Source: Saccharothrix sp. (lineage in GTDB: Bacteria; Actinomycetota; Actinomycetes; Mycobacteriales; Pseudonocardiaceae). Taken from it: 54,260 nucleotides of DNA. Positions 8,114 through 15,499 of the stretch are shown in pieces. The stretch covers positions 1-54,260 of the forward strand of contig NZ_JAPSLK010000056.1 of NCBI RefSeq assembly GCF_031180885.1, read 5' to 3'. Numbering within the stretch: the first letter of the stretch is position 1; the number at the start of each line of letters is the position of its first letter. The notes under the pieces were generated by a model. That model was not told where the DNA came from and searched no databases. It saw only the letters and a program-made list of their open reading frames with translations. Made by a program: the position numbers and the translations under genes.

Positions 8114-9436
8114 TCAGCGGCGCATGAAAGGCGGCACGTCGACCTCGTCGTCCGGGTCGTCGGTCACCGGCACCGCGCGGGACGGCAGCGACCCGCTCTG
8201 CGACAGCGACCGCGGCACCGTCGGCTGCGGCGTCGGCTGGACCGTCGGCTGCGGCGTCGGGTACGTGGGCTGCGGGGTCGCCCCGTTGGTCTGCGTGGGC
8301 TGCGGCGGCACGGTCGGGCGGGGCGGGACCACCGGGGTCTGCTCCACCGGCGGCTGGACCTGGTGCTGGACCGGCTGCGCCACCGGAGCAGGCTGAACCG
8401 AGGGCTGCACCGTCCCCGACTGGCCCGGCGCCACCGTGGTGCGCGGCGGCGAGGAGAGGGCCTGGGGTTCCAGCTTCTTGTGGGTGGGACCGCCGCCGTC
8501 GAAGCCGGCCGCGATGACCGTCACCCGGACCTCGTCGCCCAGCGAGTCGTCGATGACCGTACCGAAGATGATGTTCGCGTCCGGGTGCGCGGCCTCCTGG
8601 ACCAGCGACGCCGACTCGTTGATCTCGAACAGGCCGAGGTCCGACCCGCCCGCGATCGACAGCAGCACGCCGTGCGCGCCCTCCATGGACGCTTCCAGCA
8701 GCGGCGAGTTGATCGCCTTCTGCGCCGCCTGCACGGCACGCCCCTCGCCGCGCGCCGAACCGATGCCCATCAACGCCGAGCCCGCCCCGGACATGACCGA
8801 CTTGACGTCGGCGAAGTCCAGGTTGATCAGACCGGGCGTGGTGATCAGGTCGGTGATGCCCTGGACACCGGACAGCAGCACCTCGTCCGCCGAGCGGAAC
8901 GCGTCCATCAGCGAGACGCCGATGTCGCCGAGCTGGAGCAGCCGGTCGTTCGGGATCACGATGAGGGTGTCGCACTCGTTGCGCAGCGCCTGGATGCCCT
9001 CCTCGGCCTGCTTCGCGCGCCGCTTGCCCTCGAACGAGAACGGGCGCGTCACGACACCGATGGTCAGCGCGCCGAGCTTGCGGGCGATCGACGCGACGAC
9101 CGGCGCGCCGCCGGTGCCGGTGCCGCCGCCCTCGCCGGCGGTCACGAAGACCATGTCGGCGCCCTTGAGGACTTCCTCGATCTCCTCGCGGTGGTCCTCG
9201 GCGGCCTTGTGGCCGACCTCGGGGTTGGCGCCCGCGCCGAGGCCGCGGGTCAGCTCGCGGCCGATGTCGAGCTTGACGTCGGCGTCGGACATCAGCAGCG
9301 CCTGGGCGTCGGTGTTCACCGCGATGAACTCGACGCCCTTGAGCCCGACCTCGATCATCCGGTTGACGGCGTTCACACCGCCGCCGCCGATGCCGACGAC
9401 CTTTATCACCGCGAGGTAGTTGTGCGGGGGCGTCAT
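8114..9436 (-). CDS. ftsZ: cell division GTPase FtsZ
   Basis: A 440-residue tubulin homologue that polymerises into the Z-ring. The GTP-binding signature GGGTGTG is at residues 103-109, and the catalytic T7 loop NLDFAD at 205-210. The core ends near residue 315. It is followed by a long Pro/Gln/Thr linker with PQPT repeats and the conserved tail DDEVDVPPFMRR that binds SepF. The start MTPPHNYLAVIKVVG at 9436 is chosen over an in-frame ATG at 9469 because it matches the mycobacterial N-terminus and has a GGAAGG site eight bases upstream. The linker, about 110 residues, is long even for actinobacteria. It is transcribed from its own upstream promoter region and ends at a hairpin. Confidence 0.97.
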   Translation of the reverse strand: MTPPHNYLAVIKVVGIGGGGVNAVNRMIEVGLKGVEFIAVNTDAQALLMSDADVKLDIGRELTRGLGAGANPEVGHKAAEDHREEIEEVLKGADMVFVTAGEGGGTGTGGAPVVASIARKLGALTIGVVTRPFSFEGKRRAKQAEEGIQALRNECDTLIVIPNDRLLQLGDIGVSLMDAFRSADEVLLSGVQGITDLITTPGLINLDFADVKSVMSGAGSALMGIGSARGEGRAVQAAQKAINSPLLEASMEGAHGVLLSIAGGSDLGLFEINESASLVQEAAHPDANIIFGTVIDDSLGDEVRVTVIAAGFDGGGPTHKKLEPQALSSPPRTTVAPGQSGTVQPSVQPAPVAQPVQHQVQPPVEQTPVVPPRPTVPPQPTQTNGATPQPTYPTPQPTVQPTPQPTVPRSLSQSGSLPSRAVPVTDDPDDEVDVPPFMRR

Positions 9437-9525
9437 CGGATCCGCCTTCCTGATCGTGTCCGTGCTCATGTGCTGGAGTGGATGACCACCGGTGTCACAC
9501 CCGGACGGAAGTCCACCCGGATTGA

Positions 9526-9557
9526 AACCCTCAACCAGAGGTCGAGAGTTATGTCAA
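9526..9557 (-). promoter_or_regulatory. ftsZ promoter-proximal inverted repeat with TTGACA box
   Basis: On the minus strand TTGACA (9557-9552) is followed immediately by an imperfect inverted repeat, GGTCGAGAGTT/AACCCTCAACC on the plus strand (arms 9526-9536 and 9540-9550, three-base spacer, two mismatches). The dyad fills the space where the -35/-10 spacer and -10 box would lie, so a protein bound there could block or remodel the promoter. It lies about 90 bp upstream of the ftsZ start. Confidence 0.6.
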
Positions 9558-9645
9558 CCCCGTATGTTCCCACCGGACGTTATGCACCGAAAATGCCTCG
9601 GTCCAGTTGCCACGCCGTGTTGTGTCCCGACCGGGTGAGGCCGAC

Positions 9646-10170
9646 CTACTCGCCGGTCACGCCGTCGAGCAGTTCGCGCACCACGTCCAGGTGCCCCGCG
9701 TGCCGACCCGTCTCCTCGATCATGTGGATCAGCACCCAGCGCGTGGAAAGCCTCTGGTCCCCCCGGAACGCCACCTCGTGGTCGAGGTCGAGCCCCGCGG
9801 CGATGTCGCGACTCACCCCGCACTGCTCAGCGTAGTCGGCCAGCAGACCCGAGATCGTCTCCCCCGGCTCGATCCGCCAATCGGCGTCCGGGTCCTCCCT
9901 CGTGTAGGGGGCGGCCATGGGCCGTCCGAGCAGCGCGACCTCGAACCAGTAGTGCTCGACCCACCGCAGGTGCTTGACGATGCCCGCGGCCGTGTTCAGC
10001 GGCGACGGCAGCGTCGAGCGGCGGGCGTCCTCTTCGGACAGTCCGGCGCACTTCAGCTCGATGGTGCCGCGCAGGTAGTCCAGGAACCCGGTCAGCAGGG
10101 TCCGCTCGTCGCCGGTGAAGGCGATGTCCACCCGCTCCTCGGGCTTGGTCACGATCTTCGTCACAGTCAT
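9646..10170 (-). CDS. DinB-superfamily (DUF664) protein between ftsQ and ftsZ
   Basis: A 174-residue four-helix-bundle protein of the DinB/YfiT/DUF664 type. This superfamily includes thiol-dependent transferases (mycothiol or bacillithiol), often with a three-His metal site. Candidate ligands are His in VKHLRWVEHYWF (about residues 64-71) and in the HMIEETGRHAGHLD helix near the C-terminus. The ATG at 10170 is preferred because GATACT lies eight bases upstream, suggesting a leaderless promoter of its own. It interrupts the normally adjacent ftsQ-ftsZ pair. A transferase or detoxification role is possible; nothing seen links it directly to division. Confidence 0.88.
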   Translation of the reverse strand: MTVTKIVTKPEERVDIAFTGDERTLLTGFLDYLRGTIELKCAGLSEEDARRSTLPSPLNTAAGIVKHLRWVEHYWFEVALLGRPMAAPYTREDPDADWRIEPGETISGLLADYAEQCGVSRDIAAGLDLDHEVAFRGDQRLSTRWVLIHMIEETGRHAGHLDVVRELLDGVTGE

Positions 10171-10237
10171 GCCGCGCAGTATCACGGTCCCGAACGCGGA
10201 GGACGATCGACTTTCCCCAGGTCGGTCGTGGTGAAGA

Positions 10238-10966
10238 TCACGACACGGTGGGCAGCTCCGGGCTGGAGACGTCGAACACCGAGCCGTCCCGGGTCATCAG
10301 CACCTGCACCACCGCGGCCTTGCGGGGCGTGTCGTCGGGCGAACCCCACCGCACCTCGCGACCGGCGGTCAGGGTCAGCTTCACGTCCGCGCCGGTCGTC
10401 GCCGACACCGCCAGGACCTCCCGGCGCAGCGGCTCCGGCAGCGCCACCAGCACGGAGACCGCGGCGGGCCGCCCCTTGCCCTCGGCCTTCAGCTCCGGCA
10501 GACCGGGCGGCGGCTGGGCGACCGTGGCGTAGTCCTGGCCGGTCGCGTCCACCAGGTGCGCGCCGTCGCCCGCGTTGACCACGGCGACCGGGGTCCGCTC
10601 GTCGATCGTGAGCAGCACGGTGCCGGGCAGGGCGCGGCCCACCCGCACGCCCGCCACCCGGGACAGGCCCCGCACCCGTTCGGCGATCGCGTCGACGTCC
10701 AGCCGAACCAGCGGCGCGCCGGGTTCGATCGCGGCGGCCTCGCGGACCTGCTCCGCGGTCAGCTCGACGGTGCCCGCCACGTCGACCTGCCGCACGCCCA
10801 GCAGCGGCGTGAACCAGATCGCGACGACCAGGCCGACCGCGGTCAGCACGGTCAGCACCGCCACCGCCCGGCGCCGCAGCACCACGCGGCGGGAGGGTCC
10901 TCCGCGCCGGGACGGGCGCCGCCGCGACGCGGAGGCGGTGCGGCGGCGCGCCGTCTGGGTCGTCAT
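10238..10966 (-). CDS. ftsQ: cell division protein FtsQ
   Basis: A 242-residue bitopic membrane protein of the divisome. The first 30 residues are very Arg-rich (cytoplasmic), and a single membrane helix spans about 35-53. The extracytoplasmic POTRA domain begins with GVRQVDVAGTVELTAEQVREAA, and the FtsQ beta domain follows (VRVGRALPGTVLLTIDERTPVAVV, then HLVDATG). It recruits FtsL/FtsB-type partners to septal peptidoglycan synthesis. The ATG at 10966 overlaps the murC stop as ATGA. Length is at the short end of actinobacterial FtsQ. Confidence 0.95.
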   Translation of the reverse strand: MTTQTARRRTASASRRRPSRRGGPSRRVVLRRRAVAVLTVLTAVGLVVAIWFTPLLGVRQVDVAGTVELTAEQVREAAAIEPGAPLVRLDVDAIAERVRGLSRVAGVRVGRALPGTVLLTIDERTPVAVVNAGDGAHLVDATGQDYATVAQPPPGLPELKAEGKGRPAAVSVLVALPEPLRREVLAVSATTGADVKLTLTAGREVRWGSPDDTPRKAAVVQVLMTRDGSVFDVSSPELPTVS

Positions 10967-12357
10967 GCCCGGTCCAGCTCCCCGACGATCTCCGGGCCGA
11001 GCATGGTCACGTCGCCCGCGCCCATGGTCACCACCACGTCGCCCTCCCCGACCAGCCCCGCCACCAGCGCGGGAACCCGGTCGAACGACGGCTCGTAGTG
11101 CACCTTGCCCTGCTCCAGCGGCACCTGCCGGGCCACCAGCGCGCCGGTCACGCCCGGCTCCGGGTCCTCCCGCGCGCCGTACACGTCGAGCACCACGACC
11201 TCGTCGGCCAGGCCGAGCGCGGTGCCGAACTCGTCGGCGAACAGCCGGGTCCGCGAGTACAGGTGCGGCTGGAACACCACGACCAGCTTGCCCCCGCCTG
11301 CGACCGGCCGGGCGGCGGTGAGCTGCGCGGCGACCTCGGTGGGGTGGTGGGCGTAGTCGTCGTAGACGCGGACCCCGCCGGCGCGGCCCTTGAACTCGAA
11401 CCGCCGCCGCACGCCGCCGAACGCGCCCAGGCCCTCCAGCACGCAGTCCCGGTCCGCGCCCAGCTCCAGCGCGGCCAGCAGGGCGGCGATCGCGTTGCCC
11501 GCCATGTGCTCGCCCGGCACGGCCACCCGCACGTCGAGCTTCTCGCCGTCCAGGTCCAGCACGGCGATGCCGCCGCCGTCCTCGGGCCGGTAGTCGACCA
11601 GGGTCGCCGCGCCCTCGCCGGACGCCGTGCGGCCGTACGGGCGGACCCGCAGACCGAGCGACCTCGCGCGTTCGGCCAGCGCCTTCGCGCCCGGGTCGTC
11701 CACGCACGCGATCAGCACGCCACCGGGCTCGATCCGCTCCAGGAACGAGTCGAACACGGCGGTGTAGGCCTCGACCGTGCCGTGGTGGTCCAGGTGGTCG
11801 GCCTCGACGTTGGTCACCACCGCGACCGAGGGCGCGAAGTACAGGAACGACCCGTCGCTCTCGTCGGCCTCGGCCACGAAGATCCCGCCGGTGCCCTGGT
11901 GGGCGTTGGCGCCGGACTCGTTGAGGTCGCCGCCGATGGCGAAGGACGGGTCCATGCGGCAGTGCTGCAACGCCACGGTGAGCATGGACGTGGTCGAGGT
12001 CTTGCCGTGCGTGCCGGCCACGCAGGCGACCCGGTGGTCCAGCATGAGCGCGGCCAGGGCCTCGGCGCGGCGCAGCACGACCACGCCCCGCTCGCGGGCC
12101 GCCGCCAGCTCGGGGTTGTCCTCGCGGATCGCCGTGGACACCACGACCGCGGTGGGGCCGTCGTCGAGCAGGTCGAGGTGCTCGGCGGCGTGGCCCACGG
12201 CGACCTTCGCGCCCTGCGCCCGCAGCGCCAGCACGGTGCGGGAGTCCTTCGCGTCGGAGCCGGACACGTGCGCGCCGCGCGCCAGCAGGATCCGGGCGAT
12301 GCCACTCATGCCCGCCCCGCCGATACCGACGAGATGAACCCGTTCGAGGACACTCAC
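10963..12357 (-). CDS. murC: UDP-N-acetylmuramate--L-alanine ligase
   Basis: A 464-residue cytoplasmic Mur ligase that adds L-Ala to UDP-MurNAc. The N-terminal UDP-binding loop is GIGGAGMSG (residues 11-19) and the ATP P-loop GTHGKT (115-120). Downstream motifs include EADESDGSF, VVTNVEADHLDHHG, and the C-terminal YDDYAHHPTEV and FQPHLYSRT blocks that are specific to MurC. The GTG at 12357 overlaps the murG stop as GTGA, and its own stop overlaps ftsQ. The frame is open upstream but enters murG sequence. Confidence 0.97.
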   Translation of the reverse strand: MSVLERVHLVGIGGAGMSGIARILLARGAHVSGSDAKDSRTVLALRAQGAKVAVGHAAEHLDLLDDGPTAVVVSTAIREDNPELAAARERGVVVLRRAEALAALMLDHRVACVAGTHGKTSTTSMLTVALQHCRMDPSFAIGGDLNESGANAHQGTGGIFVAEADESDGSFLYFAPSVAVVTNVEADHLDHHGTVEAYTAVFDSFLERIEPGGVLIACVDDPGAKALAERARSLGLRVRPYGRTASGEGAATLVDYRPEDGGGIAVLDLDGEKLDVRVAVPGEHMAGNAIAALLAALELGADRDCVLEGLGAFGGVRRRFEFKGRAGGVRVYDDYAHHPTEVAAQLTAARPVAGGGKLVVVFQPHLYSRTRLFADEFGTALGLADEVVVLDVYGAREDPEPGVTGALVARQVPLEQGKVHYEPSFDRVPALVAGLVGEGDVVVTMGAGDVTMLGPEIVGELDRA

Positions 12358-13457
12358 TTCTTGATCACATCCAGGACGATCCGGGCGAGCACCTCGTCGG
12401 CCTCGCGGTGGCCGGTGCTCAGGGTGGCGGTGGTCATCGCGGCCAGCCGGGCGCGGTCGGCGACCAGCGGGACGACGTTGCGCGCGACCCACTCCGGGGT
12501 CAACTGCTCGTCGGGGACCAGGACGCCGCCGCCCGCGCCGACCACGGGGCCGGCGTTGAGGGCCTGCTCGCCGTTGCCGTGCGGCAGCGGCACGAACACC
12601 GCCGGCAGGCCCACGGCGGACACCTCGGCCACGGTCATCGCGCCCGACCGGCACAGGACCGCGTCGGCGGCGGCGTAGGCGAGGTCCATCCGCTCCAGGT
12701 AGGGCACCGGCACGTACGCGGGTGCGCCGGGCACCGCCTGCACCGCGACGGAGTTCTTGGGGCCGTGGGCGTGCAGCACGCCGATCCCGGCCTGCGCGAA
12801 CGCCTGCGCCGCGCCGGACACCGCGTTGTTGATCGACCGCGCGCCCTGCGAGCCGCCGAACACCAGCAGCGTCGGGGCGTTCGGGTCGAGGCCGAAGTGG
12901 GCGCGGGCCTGGGCGCGCAGCGCGGCCCGGTCCAGGGACGTGATCGAGTGCCGCAGCGGGATGCCGATGATCTCCGCGTCGGTCAGGCCCGAGTCCGGCA
13001 CGGCGGCGGCGACCCGTTCGGCGAACTTCGCGCCGACCTTGTTCGCGAGACCCGCCTTGGCGTTGGCCTCGTGCACCACGATCGGCACCCGGCCGCGCGC
13101 GGCGAGGTAGGCGGGCAGCGAGACGTAGCCGCCGAAGCCGACCACGACGTCGGCGTGGTGGCGCTCCAGCACCTCCCGGGTGCGCTTGACGGACTCGCGC
13201 ACCCGCAGCGGCAGCTTCAGCAGGTCGGGCGACGGCTTGCGCGGCATCGGCACCGGCGGGATCAGCTCAAGCGGGTAGCCGCGGGCGGGCACGAGCTTGT
13301 TCTCCAGCCCGCGCTCGGTGCCCAGCGCGACCACGCGCGCGTCGGGCCGCAGCCGCTTGACCGCGTCGGCCAGGGCCAGGGCGGGCTCGATGTGCCCGGC
13401 GGTGCCGCCTCCGGCGACCACCACGCACGGTCCGGCCTGCTGGGGAACCCCGGTCAC
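12354..13457 (-). CDS. murG: lipid II synthase MurG
   Basis: A 367-residue GT-B glycosyltransferase at the inner face of the membrane that adds GlcNAc to lipid I. The N-terminal glycine-rich loop GGGTAGHIEPALAL (about 16-29) is the family signature. VGFGGYVSLPAYLAA and HEANAKAGLANK follow, and the C-terminal donor site has VFGGSQGARSINN and CRSGAMTVAEVSAVGLPAVFVPLPHGNGEQALNA. The GTG start at 13457 follows an AAGGAGGAAG site. Its stop is coupled to murC. Confidence 0.97.
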   Translation of the reverse strand: MTGVPQQAGPCVVVAGGGTAGHIEPALALADAVKRLRPDARVVALGTERGLENKLVPARGYPLELIPPVPMPRKPSPDLLKLPLRVRESVKRTREVLERHHADVVVGFGGYVSLPAYLAARGRVPIVVHEANAKAGLANKVGAKFAERVAAAVPDSGLTDAEIIGIPLRHSITSLDRAALRAQARAHFGLDPNAPTLLVFGGSQGARSINNAVSGAAQAFAQAGIGVLHAHGPKNSVAVQAVPGAPAYVPVPYLERMDLAYAAADAVLCRSGAMTVAEVSAVGLPAVFVPLPHGNGEQALNAGPVVGAGGGVLVPDEQLTPEWVARNVVPLVADRARLAAMTTATLSTGHREADEVLARIVLDVIKK

Positions 13458-13485
13458 GCACTTCCTCCTTGTGTCGTGGGGCGGG

Positions 13486-14928
13486 CTAGCGCCCGTCGCG
13501 GCGCCGGGACCGGTCCTGGGTCGCCCGGCGCGAGTCGCGCCGACGGTACTCCGACGGCGGAGCGTGACGGCCGGCCATCCTCCGTTCGTCCACCGGCGGC
13601 GGCGCGGCCTTGCGCCCGCGCGGCGGGGTGGACGGCCGGACGGGCCGGCGCTTGGGCGGCGGCTTGTAGGCCTCCGGCGCGGGCAGCTTCAGCACGCCGC
13701 CGACCCGGCCGGGGCCGAGCGACCGCAGCGCGGAGACGGCTTCCGGCTCGTGCCGGGCGCAGTTGGCGAGGATGCCGAACACCACCATCGTGGTGACGAT
13801 CGACGTGCCGCCGGAGGAGATCATGGGCAGCGTGATGCCGGTGACCGGCAGCAGCCGCACCACGTAGCCGATGTTGATCGCGGCCTGCGCCACCAGCCAC
13901 ACGGTGAGGGTCGCGGACACCAGCCGGATCCACGGGTCGGTGTTGCGCGCGGCGATCCGCAGGCCCACCACGGCCAGCAACCCGAACAGGCCCAGCACCA
14001 GCAGGCACCCGATGAAGCCGAGTTCCTCGCCGATCACGGCGAAGATGAAATCACTGTGCACGTTCGGCAGATAACGCCACTTCGAACTGCCGTTGGTCAG
14101 GCCCTTGCCGAAGAACCCGCCCTCCGCCAAGGCGAACATCGCCTGCCGCGCCTGGAGCCCCGCGCCCGTGGGGTCCTTGTCCGGGTCGAGGTAGGTCAGC
14201 ACGCGCTGGAGCCGGTAGGTCGCGCCGACCGCCAGCACCGCCGCACCCGCCGCCGCGCCGACCGCGATCACGCCGAACAACCGCATCGGCGCGCCCACGA
14301 ACCACATCAGGCTGATCAGAACGACGCCGAGCGTGATCGTGCCGCCGAGGTCGGGCTGGAGCATCACCAGCGCGAACACCAGCAGCGCCACCGGGACGAC
14401 GGGCACCAGCAGGTGCCGGTACTGGTCCAGCAACGCCCGCTTGGTGACGAGGACGTGCGCGCCCCACAACGCCATCGCGAGCTTCGCGGCCTCGATCGGC
14501 TGGAACGACACGGGCCCCACGGTGAACCACGACTGCGCGCCGCCCGCGACCGTCCCGAGTGGAGTGAGCACCAGACCCAGCATGATCACGCACGCCAGCA
14601 TCGCCATCATGCTGCTCTGCCGGACGGTCCGCAGCGGGATCCGCAGCACGATCAGGAAAAGGATCGCCCCGACCGCCACGTACAGCAACTGCTTCTGGAA
14701 TACGCTGTAGGCCGACGCCCCGTCCGCGACCTCGCCGGGCGCGGAGGCGGACAGCACCATCACCAGGCCCAGCACGGTGAGCAGGCCGAAGATCGCGAGC
14801 AGCAGGTGGAAGTCCGCGAGCGGCCGGCTCAGCCAGGCGGTGAGCGCACTGCGCACGGCCACCACCTTGACCGCGCGCTTGGGCCGCGCACCCCCGGCCC
14901 GCTCCACCGCTCTGTCCACCGCTGTCAT
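13486..14928 (-). CDS. ftsW: septal peptidoglycan glycosyltransferase FtsW
   Basis: A 480-residue SEDS-family polymerase with about ten membrane spans, partner of the FtsI transpeptidase. The SEDS blocks are GGAQSWFTVGPVSFQPIEAAKLAM, LQPDLGGT, SSKWRYLPNVHSDFIFAVIGEELGFIG and ITLPMISSGGTS. An Arg-rich N-terminus (residues 1-30) and a roughly 75-residue Pro/Arg-rich cytoplasmic tail are actinobacterial features. The ATG at 14928 with GGGAGA upstream is chosen; the frame is open another 49 codons, but that part has no family similarity. Upstream lies a 571-bp gap that separates it from murD, so it may have its own promoter. Confidence 0.95.
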   Translation of the reverse strand: MTAVDRAVERAGGARPKRAVKVVAVRSALTAWLSRPLADFHLLLAIFGLLTVLGLVMVLSASAPGEVADGASAYSVFQKQLLYVAVGAILFLIVLRIPLRTVRQSSMMAMLACVIMLGLVLTPLGTVAGGAQSWFTVGPVSFQPIEAAKLAMALWGAHVLVTKRALLDQYRHLLVPVVPVALLVFALVMLQPDLGGTITLGVVLISLMWFVGAPMRLFGVIAVGAAAGAAVLAVGATYRLQRVLTYLDPDKDPTGAGLQARQAMFALAEGGFFGKGLTNGSSKWRYLPNVHSDFIFAVIGEELGFIGCLLVLGLFGLLAVVGLRIAARNTDPWIRLVSATLTVWLVAQAAINIGYVVRLLPVTGITLPMISSGGTSIVTTMVVFGILANCARHEPEAVSALRSLGPGRVGGVLKLPAPEAYKPPPKRRPVRPSTPPRGRKAAPPPVDERRMAGRHAPPSEYRRRDSRRATQDRSRRRDGR

Positions 14929-15109
14929 GCGTTCATCGTCTCCCGCTTCGCACGGGGAAAGCTGAAAATCCGCCGCGTGTCGCCCAGACGCGACCGCCGT
15001 CACGACCATTTCCCCAACGGGGGGACGCCCGAAACCGGCCGCCGGTTGCGCTCCACCGCCGGACCCGCCGCCCACCCGCCGGATTCGCCGCTACCCGAGC
15101 CACCCGGAT

Positions 15110-15152
15110 TTGTCGGTACCCGATGAGACAATGGAACCGGGGGCCGGAGGCC
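15110..15152 (+). promoter_or_regulatory. dispersed promoter element, copy A
   Basis: TTGTCGGTA (15110) is followed 17 bases later by GACAAT (15127) and then by the block GGGGGCCGGAGGCC (15139-15152). The spacing equals that of RecA-independent damage promoters (TTGTCRGTG-N8-TANNNT). The same arrangement recurs at 39385 (minus) and 45917 (plus). TTGTC and GACAA also form an inverted repeat. No gene starts convincingly downstream on this strand; it points against murD. Confidence 0.6.
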
Positions 15153-15284
15153 GCGCCGAGGCTGACCGCGCTGGCCGCACTGGGCCGGCTGCACGGAGCG
15201 GACCGCGCCGAGCCCACCACGCCGAGCCGACCGCACTGGGGCTGGGCTTGGCCGGCTGCGCCGAGCCGACTGCGCCGAGCCAGC

Positions 15285-15344
15285 GTGGGCTGGGCCGGCG
15301 TGGGCTGGGCCGACGTGGGCTGGGCCGACGTGGGCTGGGCCGAC
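15285..15344. repeat. 15-bp tandem repeat, four units
   Basis: Four consecutive copies of GTGGGCTGGGCCGAC (the first ends GGC) lie at 15285, 15300, 15315 and 15330. The last three are identical. More diverged GCTGGGCC-rich copies surround them from about 15240 to 15490. Confidence 0.95.
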
Positions 15345-15499
15345 TGCGCCGGGCCGGGGTCGCGCCCGGGTCGGCTGGCCTGGGGCCAGCCCCGCAGGAG
15401 GCCGTGCCGGGCCGGCTGCGCTGGGCCGGGGCCGGCTGCGCTGGGCCGGCTGCGCTGGGCCGGGATCGGCTGGGCTGCGGCGGGCCGGGGGCGGGGTGC

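Larger units (their letters stand above)
14929..15499. other. 571-bp repeat-filled gap between murD and ftsW
   Basis: This gap breaks an otherwise tightly coupled operon. It holds a promoter-headed repeat element on the plus strand (15110-15152), a four-unit 15-bp tandem repeat (15285-15344), and degenerate GGCCGGCTGCGCTGGGCC-type repeats up to the murD stop. Long open frames on both strands here are Arg/Ala/Gly low complexity without family similarity, and I do not call them genes. Confidence 0.7.
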
